64,000 nt of DNA from an uncultured Pluralibacter sp. (lineage in GTDB: Bacteria; Pseudomonadota; Gammaproteobacteria; Enterobacterales; Enterobacteriaceae): contig NZ_CAJYMB010000096.1 in NCBI RefSeq assembly GCF_913775985.1, forward strand, positions 160,609-224,608, written 5' to 3'. A model generated the notes under the pieces. It ran no database searches. It was not told the DNA's origin and was given only the letters and a program-made list of their open reading frames with translations. The position numbers and the translations under genes were made by a program. Shown here piece by piece: positions 9,347 through 17,879 of the stretch (its first letter is position 1; each line of letters opens with the position of its first letter).

Positions 9347-9377
9347 ATCTCAGGTGGATAAAAACGGTGAGATAGAT
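9335..9377. repeat. 11-bp perfect inverted repeat overlapping the CRP site
   Basis: ATCTATCTCAC (9335-9345) is repeated as its exact reverse complement GTGAGATAGAT (9367-9377), 21 bases apart. The left arm is inside the CRP site. It may be a paired operator or an RNA stem. Confidence 0.5.
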
Positions 9378-9548
9378 GGTACTCAATCCGTTGTTTCCGC
9401 TCTGAACCCTCAGTAACACCGGGTAAGGAATACATATTGGTCCTGAGGATAAAGAATTTAATCGCGCCGGCATTCAGAAACTCCGTAACTTCACTGAGTT
9501 GCCAGTCAATGATCACAATGCCGTAGCGGCTGTCTGAGGATCGAAATT

Positions 9549-10073
9549 ATGGCAGGTCAGAGCATTATCATAATGGGCGTATCCGGTACGGGAAAATCCA
9601 CGGTGGGCCTCGCGCTGTCCAGGGCCTTGAATGCGAAGTTTATTGACGGGGACGATCTGCATCCCCGCCACAACATCGACAAAATGGCATCCGGACAAGC
9701 GCTTGATGACACCGATCGCCAGCCCTGGCTCGGCAGGCTGTCGGATGTGATCTACAGCATCGAAAAGAAAAATGAGATTGGGGTGCTGGTCTGCTCAGCA
9801 TTAAAAAAAAGCTACCGGGATCAACTGCGTGCTGGCAATCAACATGTTCATTTTGTGTGGCTACACGGCCAGTTTGGCATGGTCATGGAACGTATGCATC
9901 AGCGTGCGGGTCATTTCATGCCTGAATCTCTCCTCCAGAGCCAGTTCTCTACCCTTGAAGCCCCGGGACAGGATGAACCTGATGTCATTGCAGTCGATAT
10001 CACGCCTTCCGTCGACAATATTGTCAGTCTGTGTATTACCCATCTATTCCAACATCCCACTTCCCAACTCTGA
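9549..10073 (+). CDS. gntK: Gluconokinase (GntK/IdnK family)
   Basis: A 174-residue kinase that phosphorylates D-gluconate to 6-phosphogluconate. The Walker A loop GVSGTGKST is at residues 10-18, followed by the family signature DGDDLHP and the LID-region motif LQSQFSTLE. Length matches GntK/IdnK. An AGGA lies eight bases ahead of the ATG. It completes the route in which periplasmic 2-ketogluconate is imported and reduced, then enters the pentose phosphate or Entner-Doudoroff pathway. It is followed nine bases later by a YhcH-family gene. GntK versus IdnK cannot be settled from sequence by eye. Confidence 0.9.
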   Translation: MAGQSIIIMGVSGTGKSTVGLALSRALNAKFIDGDDLHPRHNIDKMASGQALDDTDRQPWLGRLSDVIYSIEKKNEIGVLVCSALKKSYRDQLRAGNQHVHFVWLHGQFGMVMERMHQRAGHFMPESLLQSQFSTLEAPGQDEPDVIAVDITPSVDNIVSLCITHLFQHPTSQL

Positions 10074-10082
10074 GACATTATT

Positions 10083-10553
10083 ATGATTATTGATGCATTA
10101 ATCTCTTCGGCGGAAAATAAATTTTACCCGGCAGCGATTCGCCAGTTGCTGGAAACCATTATTGAGAGTAACCCGTACGAGCTCCCGGAGGGGCATTATC
10201 AGGTTAAAGATAAGCAGATGTTTTTTAACGTCGTTGCCGGAGAAACGAAACCGCTGGAAGTGCAAAAGCCAGAGTTTCATCGACAGTATCTGGATATCCA
10301 TATCGTATTAGAGGGCAGCGAAGTGATTGGCGCCGGTGTTCAGGGGCTCCCGCTGACGTTAAGCGAGCCTTTCAATGACAATCACGATCTCGGCTTCTGC
10401 GCGGCAATTCCTGGCGAAACGTTGATTCATCTGCAGCCGGGCGAGCTAGCGATCATTTTTCCCGGTGAGTTACATCGCCCGATGAGTACATGCGCGACGC
10501 CGGCAGCATTGCGTAAAATTGTCGCTAAAATAGATACTGCACTACTGGCATAG
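10083..10553 (+). CDS. YhcH/YjgK/YiaL-family beta-barrel protein
   Basis: A 156-residue DUF386 protein with the family blocks NPYELPEGHYQV, FHRQYLDIHIVLEG and AIIFPGELHRP. The last contains conserved metal-binding-type Glu and His residues. E. coli relatives lie in sialic acid, ketogulonate and xylulose clusters and are thought to act on sugar anomers or acids. Its place nine bases after gluconokinase ties it to gluconate or ketogluconate handling; the reaction is unknown. Confidence 0.8.
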   Translation: MIIDALISSAENKFYPAAIRQLLETIIESNPYELPEGHYQVKDKQMFFNVVAGETKPLEVQKPEFHRQYLDIHIVLEGSEVIGAGVQGLPLTLSEPFNDNHDLGFCAAIPGETLIHLQPGELAIIFPGELHRPMSTCATPAALRKIVAKIDTALLA

Positions 10554-10741
10554 TCCTGGTAAAAAGTTTGCAATAGCGCCGGGTATCCACATCCAGGAGA
10601 GTGAGAATCTCATAATAACAGGGAAATTTCCCTGCTTGTGGCCCGGTTATATTGTGATTAACAGCACTGAACCAACAGCACTAATCAGTTCTTGCCAGAA
10701 GGCTCACCCTCCCGTTTAATCAATCTCATCCTAAGAAAAAA

Positions 10742-10753
10742 GCAGGTTCCTGC
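10742..10753. promoter_or_regulatory. Palindrome covering the ribosome site of the AraC gene
   Basis: GCAGGTTCCTGC is a perfect palindrome that directly abuts the ATG and contains the only AGG-type ribosome site. It could be an autoregulatory operator or a weak RNA stem. Chance is not excluded. Confidence 0.3.
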
Positions 10754-11539
10754 ATGTGCGTAAATCCCACGCTTAGCCATGATTTAGATAAATGGGTTAA
10801 CGCTGATAACGCAATAGTCGCCATGCCAAAAGAGTATCCGGCTGGCCACTATATCTCCCGGCATCAGCACGATCGCGGCCAGCTGGTGTACGCAGCATCG
10901 GGCGTGATGGAACTCAGAACTGCCGATGAGTATTGGGTTATCCCTCCACTGCGCGGAGTATGGATCCCGCCGCATGTCGAACATGAAATGACTACCCGCA
11001 CGCAGGTATCTTTAAGAACGCTGTATGTGAACGTGGATGCGTTCGCAGATGCTCTACCGACCAAAGCCGAGGGCGTAACTATCTCTCCGCTGCTCAAAGA
11101 GCTACTTGCCTGCGCTGCGGCATTTCCGGTGAATTATCCGGCTGGCAGTTTTGAATCACGCCTGCTTTCCCTTGCTCTGGAAGAGATGCGGCGCGCCGTA
11201 GAAACAGGCCTGCGTCTGCCGACAGGTAAAGATAAAAGATTACAGCGGTTATGCTTCGAATTATCAAAAAAACCGGGGGATCAGCGCTCACTTGCGGAGT
11301 GGGGGAGATTCGTGGGGGCAACGGCAAGAACCCTGACGAGGCTATTTCAGGCTGAAACAGGTATGCCGTTCACCGCCTGGCGACAGCAGCTGCGCATTAT
11401 TGATGCCGTCCCCAGATTGATATCAGGTGAGCGGATTGGGCGCGTTTCCGAAAGTCTCGGTTACAGCTCGCAGGCATCATTTACGGCGATGTTCAAACGC
11501 GTGACGGGAAAAGTGCCGAGTTTCTATAGCAAAGCATAA
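10754..11539 (+). CDS. AraC-family regulator with cupin sensor (NimR-like)
   Basis: A 261-residue regulator. The N-terminal cupin half has the histidine pattern HQHDRGQLVYAASGVMEL and the region WIPPHVEHEM. The C-terminal AraC DNA-binding half (about 165-261) has the second-helix signature ESLGYSSQASFTAMFKR. This is the layout of E. coli NimR, which controls an adjacent drug exporter. Here the next gene, 101 bases on and in the same direction, encodes an EamA exporter, probably its target (inference). Confidence 0.85.
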   Translation: MCVNPTLSHDLDKWVNADNAIVAMPKEYPAGHYISRHQHDRGQLVYAASGVMELRTADEYWVIPPLRGVWIPPHVEHEMTTRTQVSLRTLYVNVDAFADALPTKAEGVTISPLLKELLACAAAFPVNYPAGSFESRLLSLALEEMRRAVETGLRLPTGKDKRLQRLCFELSKKPGDQRSLAEWGRFVGATARTLTRLFQAETGMPFTAWRQQLRIIDAVPRLISGERIGRVSESLGYSSQASFTAMFKRVTGKVPSFYSKA

Positions 11540-11640
11540 ACTGGCGCATTCGCGATAAATAGCGTCCTGAACGAAGAATACGTCATTACACTCCTCATTA
11601 TAATAATCAAATAATACAGAATACCGGGAGTGCATTGCTT

Positions 11641-12525
11641 ATGGCTGCGTTAAAGCTATCGCCGAAAGGAACATATCTTGTTTTAGTTCTGGCATCGACA
11701 TTTTTGCAAGGGTCGTCATTCGTCAGTACCAAAGTTATTATAAGTGATATCCCACCTTTATGGACGGCTGCCGGACGATTTTTGGTAGCTGCGCTTACGC
11801 TAATTCCTGTGGTAATAATTCAGATGCGTAAAGCGCATTTAAAATTAGCCTCCTTACCCTGGGGTAAACTCGTCATTATTGGGGCGCTGCAGACTGCGGG
11901 CGTCATGGCATTTCTGAATATGGGATTAGTATCAATCGCACCGCCTACAGCGGCAATTATTATGGCGAGTAACCCGCTGCTGGTCATTATTCTCGCCAGA
12001 CTATTTCTTCACGAGCGCTCATCTTTATCTACAATTTTGGGAATGATCATTGCGTTTGCTGGCGTTGTTATCTGCATTGGTATTCCTGATGGCAGGCAGG
12101 AGGGGACGGGAGTCATGTTGGTGATTCTTGCTTCGTCATGCTGGGCCTGTGCAACGGTTTTCAATAAAAAATGTCAACTTCCGCTTTCACCCTGGATTAT
12201 TACATTCTGGCAGATGTTACTGGGATCGTTATTTCTCTCAGTAGCAGCGGCGCTGGGCGAAACCGCGCCGGCACTGCCCTCTACGCCGTATCACTGGCTG
12301 ATGTTCCTCTGGCTGGCTATACCCGCCTCGACGGGGGCAATGGGACTCTGGTTTGCCGCTCTGCGTCTCGGCGGATCCGTGCAGACCAGCGGATTCCTCT
12401 TTCTCTGCCCGCTGTTCGCCGCACTAATCGCGTTCATGCTTTACGGGCAAACGCCCTCCACCCACCAGTTATTCGGAGCCCTCATCATAGCCGCCGGGCT
12501 GGTTGCGATGTCGCGCCGTCGCTGA
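11641..12525 (+). CDS. EamA/DMT-family transporter
   Basis: A 294-residue membrane protein with ten predicted helices in two EamA repeats, e.g. LQGSSFVSTKVII in the first and SSCWACATVFNKK opening the second. The ATG at 11641 is chosen, ten bases after GGGAG; a TTG at 11635 is too close to that site. Such proteins export or import small metabolites, amino acids or drugs. The substrate is unknown. The AraC-type gene upstream likely regulates it. Confidence 0.85.
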   Translation: MAALKLSPKGTYLVLVLASTFLQGSSFVSTKVIISDIPPLWTAAGRFLVAALTLIPVVIIQMRKAHLKLASLPWGKLVIIGALQTAGVMAFLNMGLVSIAPPTAAIIMASNPLLVIILARLFLHERSSLSTILGMIIAFAGVVICIGIPDGRQEGTGVMLVILASSCWACATVFNKKCQLPLSPWIITFWQMLLGSLFLSVAAALGETAPALPSTPYHWLMFLWLAIPASTGAMGLWFAALRLGGSVQTSGFLFLCPLFAALIAFMLYGQTPSTHQLFGALIIAAGLVAMSRRR

Positions 12526-12564
12526 GTAGCGCCGCAGCGCGCGGGGCTTCAGGTGCACACTTGC

Positions 12565-13056
12565 CTACTCCCTGACAGCTCCCGCCTTTGTCCTCATCTC
12601 AGGCATAGTAATCCGCTTCACCGCCGCAATTTTAGACAGCGCTTCAAGATCCTTGGCCGCGATGGTTCCGCCGACGCTGTTGCCGTAAACAGCGTTCACG
12701 GTGAGGCCGGCCTTCGAGAGAGCGCCGCGCAGGCGATCGATGTCCCCCTCAACGATAATATCGACGTTAAGTAAGGGGGCAGGCGAGCTCTGTCCGGCTG
12801 CGCTTGTTTTCCCCGGCTGCCGGGATTTTTGCTGTTTAGCCTGCTCCTTTAAGCGGTACAGCGGCGGCGACAGCTTGAGATCGTCGCGGGTTTTTGTTTT
12901 TTCCGCCGCAGAGCGCGGCTGCGTGCCCAGCAAGCGCACATCGTCAGCGCTGCTCGTGTGCCCGCCGTTGAGAACGGCAGAATGGGCAGCAAGGCTTGCC
13001 ATACCGCAAACAGCGGCGACAAGCGCGGAATTTCTGATCGTCTGATATCGGCTCAT
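12565..13056 (-). CDS. Stand-alone protease propeptide-like secreted protein
   Basis: A 163-residue protein with a signal peptide (SLAAHSA cleavage region) and no protease domain. From about residue 58 it aligns along its whole length with residues 62-166 of the secreted protease encoded 206 bases upstream. Shared blocks include DLKLSP-LxRLKE-AKQ, PLxNVDIxxxGxxDxxRG and YGNxxGGTIxAxDLEALSxIAxVKRIT. It ends exactly where the protease catalytic domain would begin. Propeptides of this fold chaperone and inhibit subtilisin-like enzymes, so this may be a trans-acting inhibitor or folding helper. The duplication is seen directly; the role is inferred. Confidence 0.75.
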   Translation of the reverse strand: MSRYQTIRNSALVAAVCGMASLAAHSAVLNGGHTSSADDVRLLGTQPRSAAEKTKTRDDLKLSPPLYRLKEQAKQQKSRQPGKTSAAGQSSPAPLLNVDIIVEGDIDRLRGALSKAGLTVNAVYGNSVGGTIAAKDLEALSKIAAVKRITMPEMRTKAGAVRE

Positions 13057-13204
13057 ACAGTCCTCTTCAGTCTGGTGATTAACGCATCGGTATTTTATAG
13101 CATATCCCGGCAGGGCATTAGCGATCGGTAGCCAGGTACCGTAGCGGGCTGCGTCACGCAGGTTTCACCACGCCCTCATGCGGTGTGTGGAGGTTGCCGA
13201 ACGT

Positions 13205-13235
13205 TAAAAAGCCCACCCGCAGCGCGGATGGGCTT
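13205..13235 (-). terminator. Terminator after the secreted protease gene
   Basis: On the minus strand AAGCCCATCCGC pairs imperfectly with GCGGGTGGGCTT and is followed by a T run. It separates the protease from the propeptide-like gene, which must then have its own promoter in 13057-13204 or depend on readthrough. Confidence 0.8.
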
Positions 13236-13262
13236 GATGCAAACATGCCCGCAGGAGCAGCT

Positions 13263-15263
13263 TTATTGATGCGCGGTGCGCAGCGTATTTATGGCTTTCT
13301 CCGCGTTGATTAAGCCATAGCCGGAGACGTAGTTATAGCTGCCTTGGGTCGGCGCCTTGCCGATAGCGGTTGCTGTCTGACGCAGGGTTTTATAGACATC
13401 TTCCGCTGCAATACCCGGATTATCCTGCTGGATCAGCGCCGCAACTGCCGCGGCGTTCGGCGCGGCTGCCGATGTCCCATAGAACCGGTAAGTTGATTTC
13501 AGATTACAAGCCGGATCTTTGAAGACGCGCAGCGAGGCCGCGCCATCCTCGCTACCGAAGAAGCTGGTTGATACACCGTCAATTGCCGTAGCGTCCGGCT
13601 TGTTCGGAATGACATTAATGGCATTCCCATCGGCATCAAACAGCAGCGGCGAGTTGCCGTGAGACGAGAAGGGTTCCATCTGCGTCGTTGACAGCGCAGC
13701 GTTACACTGCGGTGTTTCGGCGAAGTCAGCGGCTCCCAGGGTAAAGGCCGCCGGTGCGGAGGCATGACCGAAAATAGAGCCCCGGCCTGTCGCAAAGGCA
13801 GGATCGATACTGACATTCTCAATGCTCAGCACGGTAATGTCGGTCGGCTTCACGCCCTCAAGCTGGAATATCTGCAGGCCATATTTCCCGCCCGATAAAT
13901 TCCGCGGGAGCAGATATTGCAGCAGAATAACGGGGTCCTGACCCAGTTCCTGGGTTTCACACATGTTCTGGCTATTGATGGCCGTGCCATCAGCTTTCGT
14001 TATACAGGCCATAATTTTGGACTGGCTGCCTTTTTTGTAAGACTGCCCCCACCAGATACCCACCATTTGTGGAGATTTGTGCGTATTCGCCAGATAGACA
14101 GGCAGCACGGTGGCGTTATTTTTACCCACGTTGAGTACCTGCGCATTACTCAGGCCTGTCGGGCTTTTAGAGGTTGGGGTATAGGGTGTGAAGCGGGCGC
14201 TGCTGGTGGTATAAACCGTGGCGTCTTTATTACCGGAGCTGTCCGTTAAGGTGTAGTTACCGGCCGCTGAAAAGTAGGTAACCCCTTTTTTAACGACCCG
14301 GGTTGCGGACTCGCCGATAATCCCTGTCTCATAAGCCGGTTCGGCAAGGAAGCTGAGATCGTCGACAATCACGTTTGCGCCGGCCCCTTCGTGACCTGCT
14401 GAATCGAACTGGCCCTTAGGCAGCGCCAGCGTCTGGATCCCCTGAGCAAAATCGGTTTGTGTTTGCGGTGCATAGAAAGCAATTTTGGCATCAGGTGCAA
14501 TATCGTGGACAAGCTGCGCCATAGCGCGACCTTCATCCTCGCCGTTATCGATGCAGTTGGGCTCCTCTTTGACCACATAAACGTCGGCGGGCAGCTCGCC
14601 ATTATTCACGTCCGTCGCTTCAGAGATCGTTCCGGGCTCATTCCTGACGGCAATACAGTTGAACGAGTCAGACAGGATACCGACGGTTATTCCTTTCCCG
14701 GTAGGCGCATTTTTAAGGGTTTCTTTAACCTTTTTACTGTATTCAACAAAATCAGCCTGGTTATCCACAATACCGGCATGTTTTTTCACGATCGGCAACG
14801 TAATTCGCTTTACCTGTGCAATTTGCGACAGCGCCTCAAGATCGTCTGCGGATATTGTTCCCCCCAGATTATTGCCGTAGGTGGAATCAACGGTAAATCC
14901 GGCGGCGTCAAGCTCGCCCCGCACGCTGTCCACGCTGCCGTTAATGACGATATCGACATTGATCAGCGGCGTATTTTCTACCGCCCGCCGGGTTCTGCTG
15001 GTGGTTTTTTCCTGCGTGCTTTTTTCCTGTTTAGCGTACTCCTTCAGCCTGAACAGATTGGGCGACAGTTTAAGGTCGGCATCCGTTTTTTGGCTTTCCT
15101 GCGCTTCTGCTGCTGCCTGGGTTTGGGTGCCCAGCGCAAAGGCCTCGGCTATCCCTTTATTACCCGTATTATTCAGCTCTTCTGCCTGTGCAGAAAAACC
15201 CACCGAGCCGCAGATAACGGCAAGGGCGAGGGCTGACTTCTTGAGAAATTTATACTGTTCCAT
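13263..15263 (-). CDS. Secreted subtilisin-fold (S8/S53-like) serine protease with propeptide
   Basis: A 666-residue exported protein: signal peptide (1-27), propeptide (about 60-166), catalytic domain to the C-terminus. The Ser site is clear (FYGTSAAAP, Ser598), as is the oxyanion-loop SAAGN (332-336). The first acidic block reads GILSDSF (Asp199). The usual histidine block HGTxVA is missing; in its place stands EDEGRAMAQLVHDIAPDA (Glu244), then NVIVDDLSF (Asp301/302). This is the pattern of a subtilisin-fold subgroup thought to use Glu/Asp rather than His, like sedolisins. It is followed by a terminator and then by a gene for a lone propeptide copy. Confidence 0.8.
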   Translation of the reverse strand: MEQYKFLKKSALALAVICGSVGFSAQAEELNNTGNKGIAEAFALGTQTQAAAEAQESQKTDADLKLSPNLFRLKEYAKQEKSTQEKTTSRTRRAVENTPLINVDIVINGSVDSVRGELDAAGFTVDSTYGNNLGGTISADDLEALSQIAQVKRITLPIVKKHAGIVDNQADFVEYSKKVKETLKNAPTGKGITVGILSDSFNCIAVRNEPGTISEATDVNNGELPADVYVVKEEPNCIDNGEDEGRAMAQLVHDIAPDAKIAFYAPQTQTDFAQGIQTLALPKGQFDSAGHEGAGANVIVDDLSFLAEPAYETGIIGESATRVVKKGVTYFSAAGNYTLTDSSGNKDATVYTTSSARFTPYTPTSKSPTGLSNAQVLNVGKNNATVLPVYLANTHKSPQMVGIWWGQSYKKGSQSKIMACITKADGTAINSQNMCETQELGQDPVILLQYLLPRNLSGGKYGLQIFQLEGVKPTDITVLSIENVSIDPAFATGRGSIFGHASAPAAFTLGAADFAETPQCNAALSTTQMEPFSSHGNSPLLFDADGNAINVIPNKPDATAIDGVSTSFFGSEDGAASLRVFKDPACNLKSTYRFYGTSAAAPNAAAVAALIQQDNPGIAAEDVYKTLRQTATAIGKAPTQGSYNYVSGYGLINAEKAINTLRTAHQ

Positions 15264-15651
15264 TACATACCCTGATTGTTTGAGATGAAAAAATAAGAAG
15301 AAATGAAAGGTATGGTGATACGTGTTTATTATGGTTACCGATGAAAGCTGGCGTTTTTGGTGTGGTTATTTACAAAAGCTGACCTTTCAAAAGGAATATA
15401 GATGAATTAAATTGAAATGCCAAAGCTGAATTTCTTATATCCTGACGAGGAGTAAGTAATTACACCTTTAATCAGGTTATTTCATCTCTGAGGGGATTTT
15501 TTCAGGCACGATATTTTCGCTGGGGTAAACAAGGCTGTGAGCCAGATTAATATGCATAAAAAATATATTCATATATCCATAAATAATGGCGGTGGTCACA
15601 GGCTGGCGGGTTTACCTCTGTCTACCCGCCGCTATTTATAGCCGCCCCACC
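15264..15651. other. Intergenic region with protease promoter
   Basis: About 390 bases. The AT-rich part next to the protease start must hold its promoter. Near the other end, GGCGGGT (15605-15611) and ACCCGCC (15624-15630) form a weak stem that may end the propeller gene, without a good T run. No gene seen. Confidence 0.4.
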
Positions 15652-16839
15652 TCAATGATTCACCGCCGGTGCCGCATTAATCCTCACCCGCAGCAGCGCA
15701 TAAGGTTTCTGGCGCAGGTCTTTACCGCCGTTAAAGTTCGGCTGGCGGTGTACCTGGTTGACGGTGAAATAGAGGTAGCCGTCCGGGCCGATAGAGAGGG
15801 TATCCGGCCAAAGGATTTGCGGGCCGTGGGCAATAGTGGTCCACTCGCCGCCTTTTGGCAGCTTGCGGATCGCGTTTCGCTCGTAGTCTCCCGCATAGAC
15901 GGCGCCCGTGGCGTCTGCCTCCAGCCCGTCGGAGGCACCTTTCTCACCCAGGTCGCGCACTGCGGCAGAGAGCTTACTTTCGCTCACGCCCGGATCGCGA
16001 AGCAGCTTCGTGGGTACGGCGAACAGATGCCGTCCTGAGAGCGGGCTGTAATACAGCGTGCTGCCGTCCGATGAGAGGGCGATGCCGTCCGATGCCACGC
16101 TAAAGGGCGCGGTGCTGCCGTCGGCATTGCGCACCGCCAGCGTTTTTCCTTCAACCATCGGCACAAACCCTTTTTCCGGCGAGGTGGAAGGATCGCCGCT
16201 GAGACGCCGCACCGCGTTGCCCGTGTCCAGATCCATCACAATAATGGCGCCCGTTCCGGAGAGAGAGGCATCCGTGACGTAGGCAACCCCGGCTTTGCCG
16301 ACGCGGAAGTCGAAGCGCACGTCGTTAACGTAGGTCTGCGGGTGAATAACGTCGGCGGGAAAGACCAGCGTCTTAATCACCTTGTTCGTCTTTAAGTCGA
16401 TAGCCACCAGCTTGGCGCCGCCGGGGATCGGCGTGGAGAATTTCGGTGCGGCAGTGTCGAGAACCCATAAATGCCCGCGCCCGTCGGCCACTACGCTTTG
16501 CACGCTGAGAAAATGGCTGGCCGGCTGCCGGGCATCTTCCTGATTTATCTGCAGGTCAGGGTAGGGGACAACCTGATTGCCTTTCAGCTCGCCCACGGTA
16601 AACGGCACGTCGTCCCCCCAGCGGGGAAAGTTGACGAAAATGCGGCCGGACTCAGCCACCGTGACTCCGGTAGGCATGGCGCCGTTAAAGGTGGCCACCA
16701 CTTCGGGATGGCCGATAGGCCGGTCCGAGGGCAGCGCCGACAGGGCAATGGGTGAGGCCGCCCCTGCGGGCAGCGCGCCGAAAGTAAATCCCGCGACCAC
16801 AAGCGAAGCGGCCAGCCGTTTTAAGCGTAATCTGTTCAT
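15652..16839 (-). CDS. Secreted major-royal-jelly/yellow-family beta-propeller
   Basis: A 395-residue exported protein. The start at 16839 is chosen because AAGGGA lies just ahead and a signal peptide follows directly (LKRLAASLVVAG, cleavage near AGA-AS); an open frame 29 codons longer lacks a ribosome site. The body has royal-jelly/yellow propeller features: GHLWVLDTA, YVNDVRFD, YVTDAS, ASDGIALSSDGSTLYYSPL and LWPDTLSIGPDGYLYFT. Bacterial members bind small ligands and are sometimes labelled dopachrome tautomerase-related or gluconolactonase-like. No activity can be assigned. It follows a periplasmic cupin gene by 86 bases, probably in one operon. Confidence 0.8.
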   Translation of the reverse strand: MNRLRLKRLAASLVVAGFTFGALPAGAASPIALSALPSDRPIGHPEVVATFNGAMPTGVTVAESGRIFVNFPRWGDDVPFTVGELKGNQVVPYPDLQINQEDARQPASHFLSVQSVVADGRGHLWVLDTAAPKFSTPIPGGAKLVAIDLKTNKVIKTLVFPADVIHPQTYVNDVRFDFRVGKAGVAYVTDASLSGTGAIIVMDLDTGNAVRRLSGDPSTSPEKGFVPMVEGKTLAVRNADGSTAPFSVASDGIALSSDGSTLYYSPLSGRHLFAVPTKLLRDPGVSESKLSAAVRDLGEKGASDGLEADATGAVYAGDYERNAIRKLPKGGEWTTIAHGPQILWPDTLSIGPDGYLYFTVNQVHRQPNFNGGKDLRQKPYALLRVRINAAPAVNH

Positions 16840-16925
16840 GAGATCCCTTCTGTGCTGGTGAAAAGCGGCGCGCAGGCGGGCTGCGTACCGCAAACTGTTT
16901 TGCAGCAGACGCAAGCGCCAGGCCA

Positions 16926-17360
16926 TTATTTTTCGGGAATAGCCAGCGGCACGCCCTTCTGCCCGGCGTAGAACACAATCAGCGTCGCGCCTTCCTTACC
17001 GCTGGTGCCGCGATGTATTGTGTCCACCGTTTCGGCTAAGACTTCCCCTGCGTGATAAACCTTTTTCTCGCCGGTGGCCTTTTTCTCAATGGTCAGCTCC
17101 CCGCTCTGAATATAGGCGGCGCTGGGGATCGGGTGCTTGTGCCAGGCCAGCGCTGCGCCGGGGGCAATGGTGATTTTAAGCACCGTCAGCTGCGGCACGC
17201 CGCGCGGATAGGCTTTGTAATAGGCTCCGTCCCAGGACTGCTGCGTCTCCAGCAGCTTTTCCACTTTCGCGGACGGCGCGTCGTCGGCGCGTGCGGTAGC
17301 GGTATGGGCGGTAAAAAGAAGCGCGGCGGAAAGAGAGAGGGCGGTGAGTGCTGATTTCAT
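16926..17360 (-). CDS. Periplasmic cupin-domain protein
   Basis: A 144-residue protein; the ATG at 17360 is preceded by AAGGAG and starts a signal peptide (cleavage near ATA-RA). A single cupin domain shows the metal-ligand pattern WHKHPIPSAAYIQSGELTIE, then GEVLAETVDTIHRG. Small periplasmic cupins may bind a metal and act as isomerases, oxygenases or sensors; no substrate can be named. It lies first in an apparent two-gene unit with the royal-jelly-type propeller. Confidence 0.8.
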   Translation of the reverse strand: MKSALTALSLSAALLFTAHTATARADDAPSAKVEKLLETQQSWDGAYYKAYPRGVPQLTVLKITIAPGAALAWHKHPIPSAAYIQSGELTIEKKATGEKKVYHAGEVLAETVDTIHRGTSGKEGATLIVFYAGQKGVPLAIPEK

Positions 17361-17879
17361 TGTAGCTCCTTGGCGGCGCGTCGATAACGCGCCGATGTTA
17401 TTAACAAAGACTGCCTGACGAGCTTCACGCTGCATTCGCTACGGTAGCGGGTGGCGCGCGGGCTCTTCAGGGGCATGTAAATAATCCAGAGGAACGGTAA
17501 CAATATTAACGAAAATTTCAGGATTAAAAGAGTTCTCTAAATCATCGGCAAGTATCAAGGTTAATAGCGGATAAAAAAACGGCGGAACAGGCAGAGTAAA
17601 TAACGCGGCACAATATATTATTCCCTGTCTGCATAAGCGCTTCCGATATTCAATGTATTATTGATTGTCGACCAGTAAAGCATTACGCCACATGGAAATA
17701 ATTATCAAGCCAAATTAGCGCCCGCCGCATGTAATGCATTTATTTCTGAATGGAATAATATATTGCCTGCAGGAATTAACGGAATAAAAACAGGGTCAGC
17801 GAGATAAATAATATTTGGGGTCTGATTAAGATGCGGAAATACGATCCGTGTCCGGGTCGGGTTGCCGCAGATGCGGCGC
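17361..17879. other. Intergenic region, AT-rich
   Basis: About 520 bases between the MocR gene stop and the cupin start. It should hold the cupin promoter and MocR terminator. No coding region, operator or clear terminator hairpin was recognised. Confidence 0.4.
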
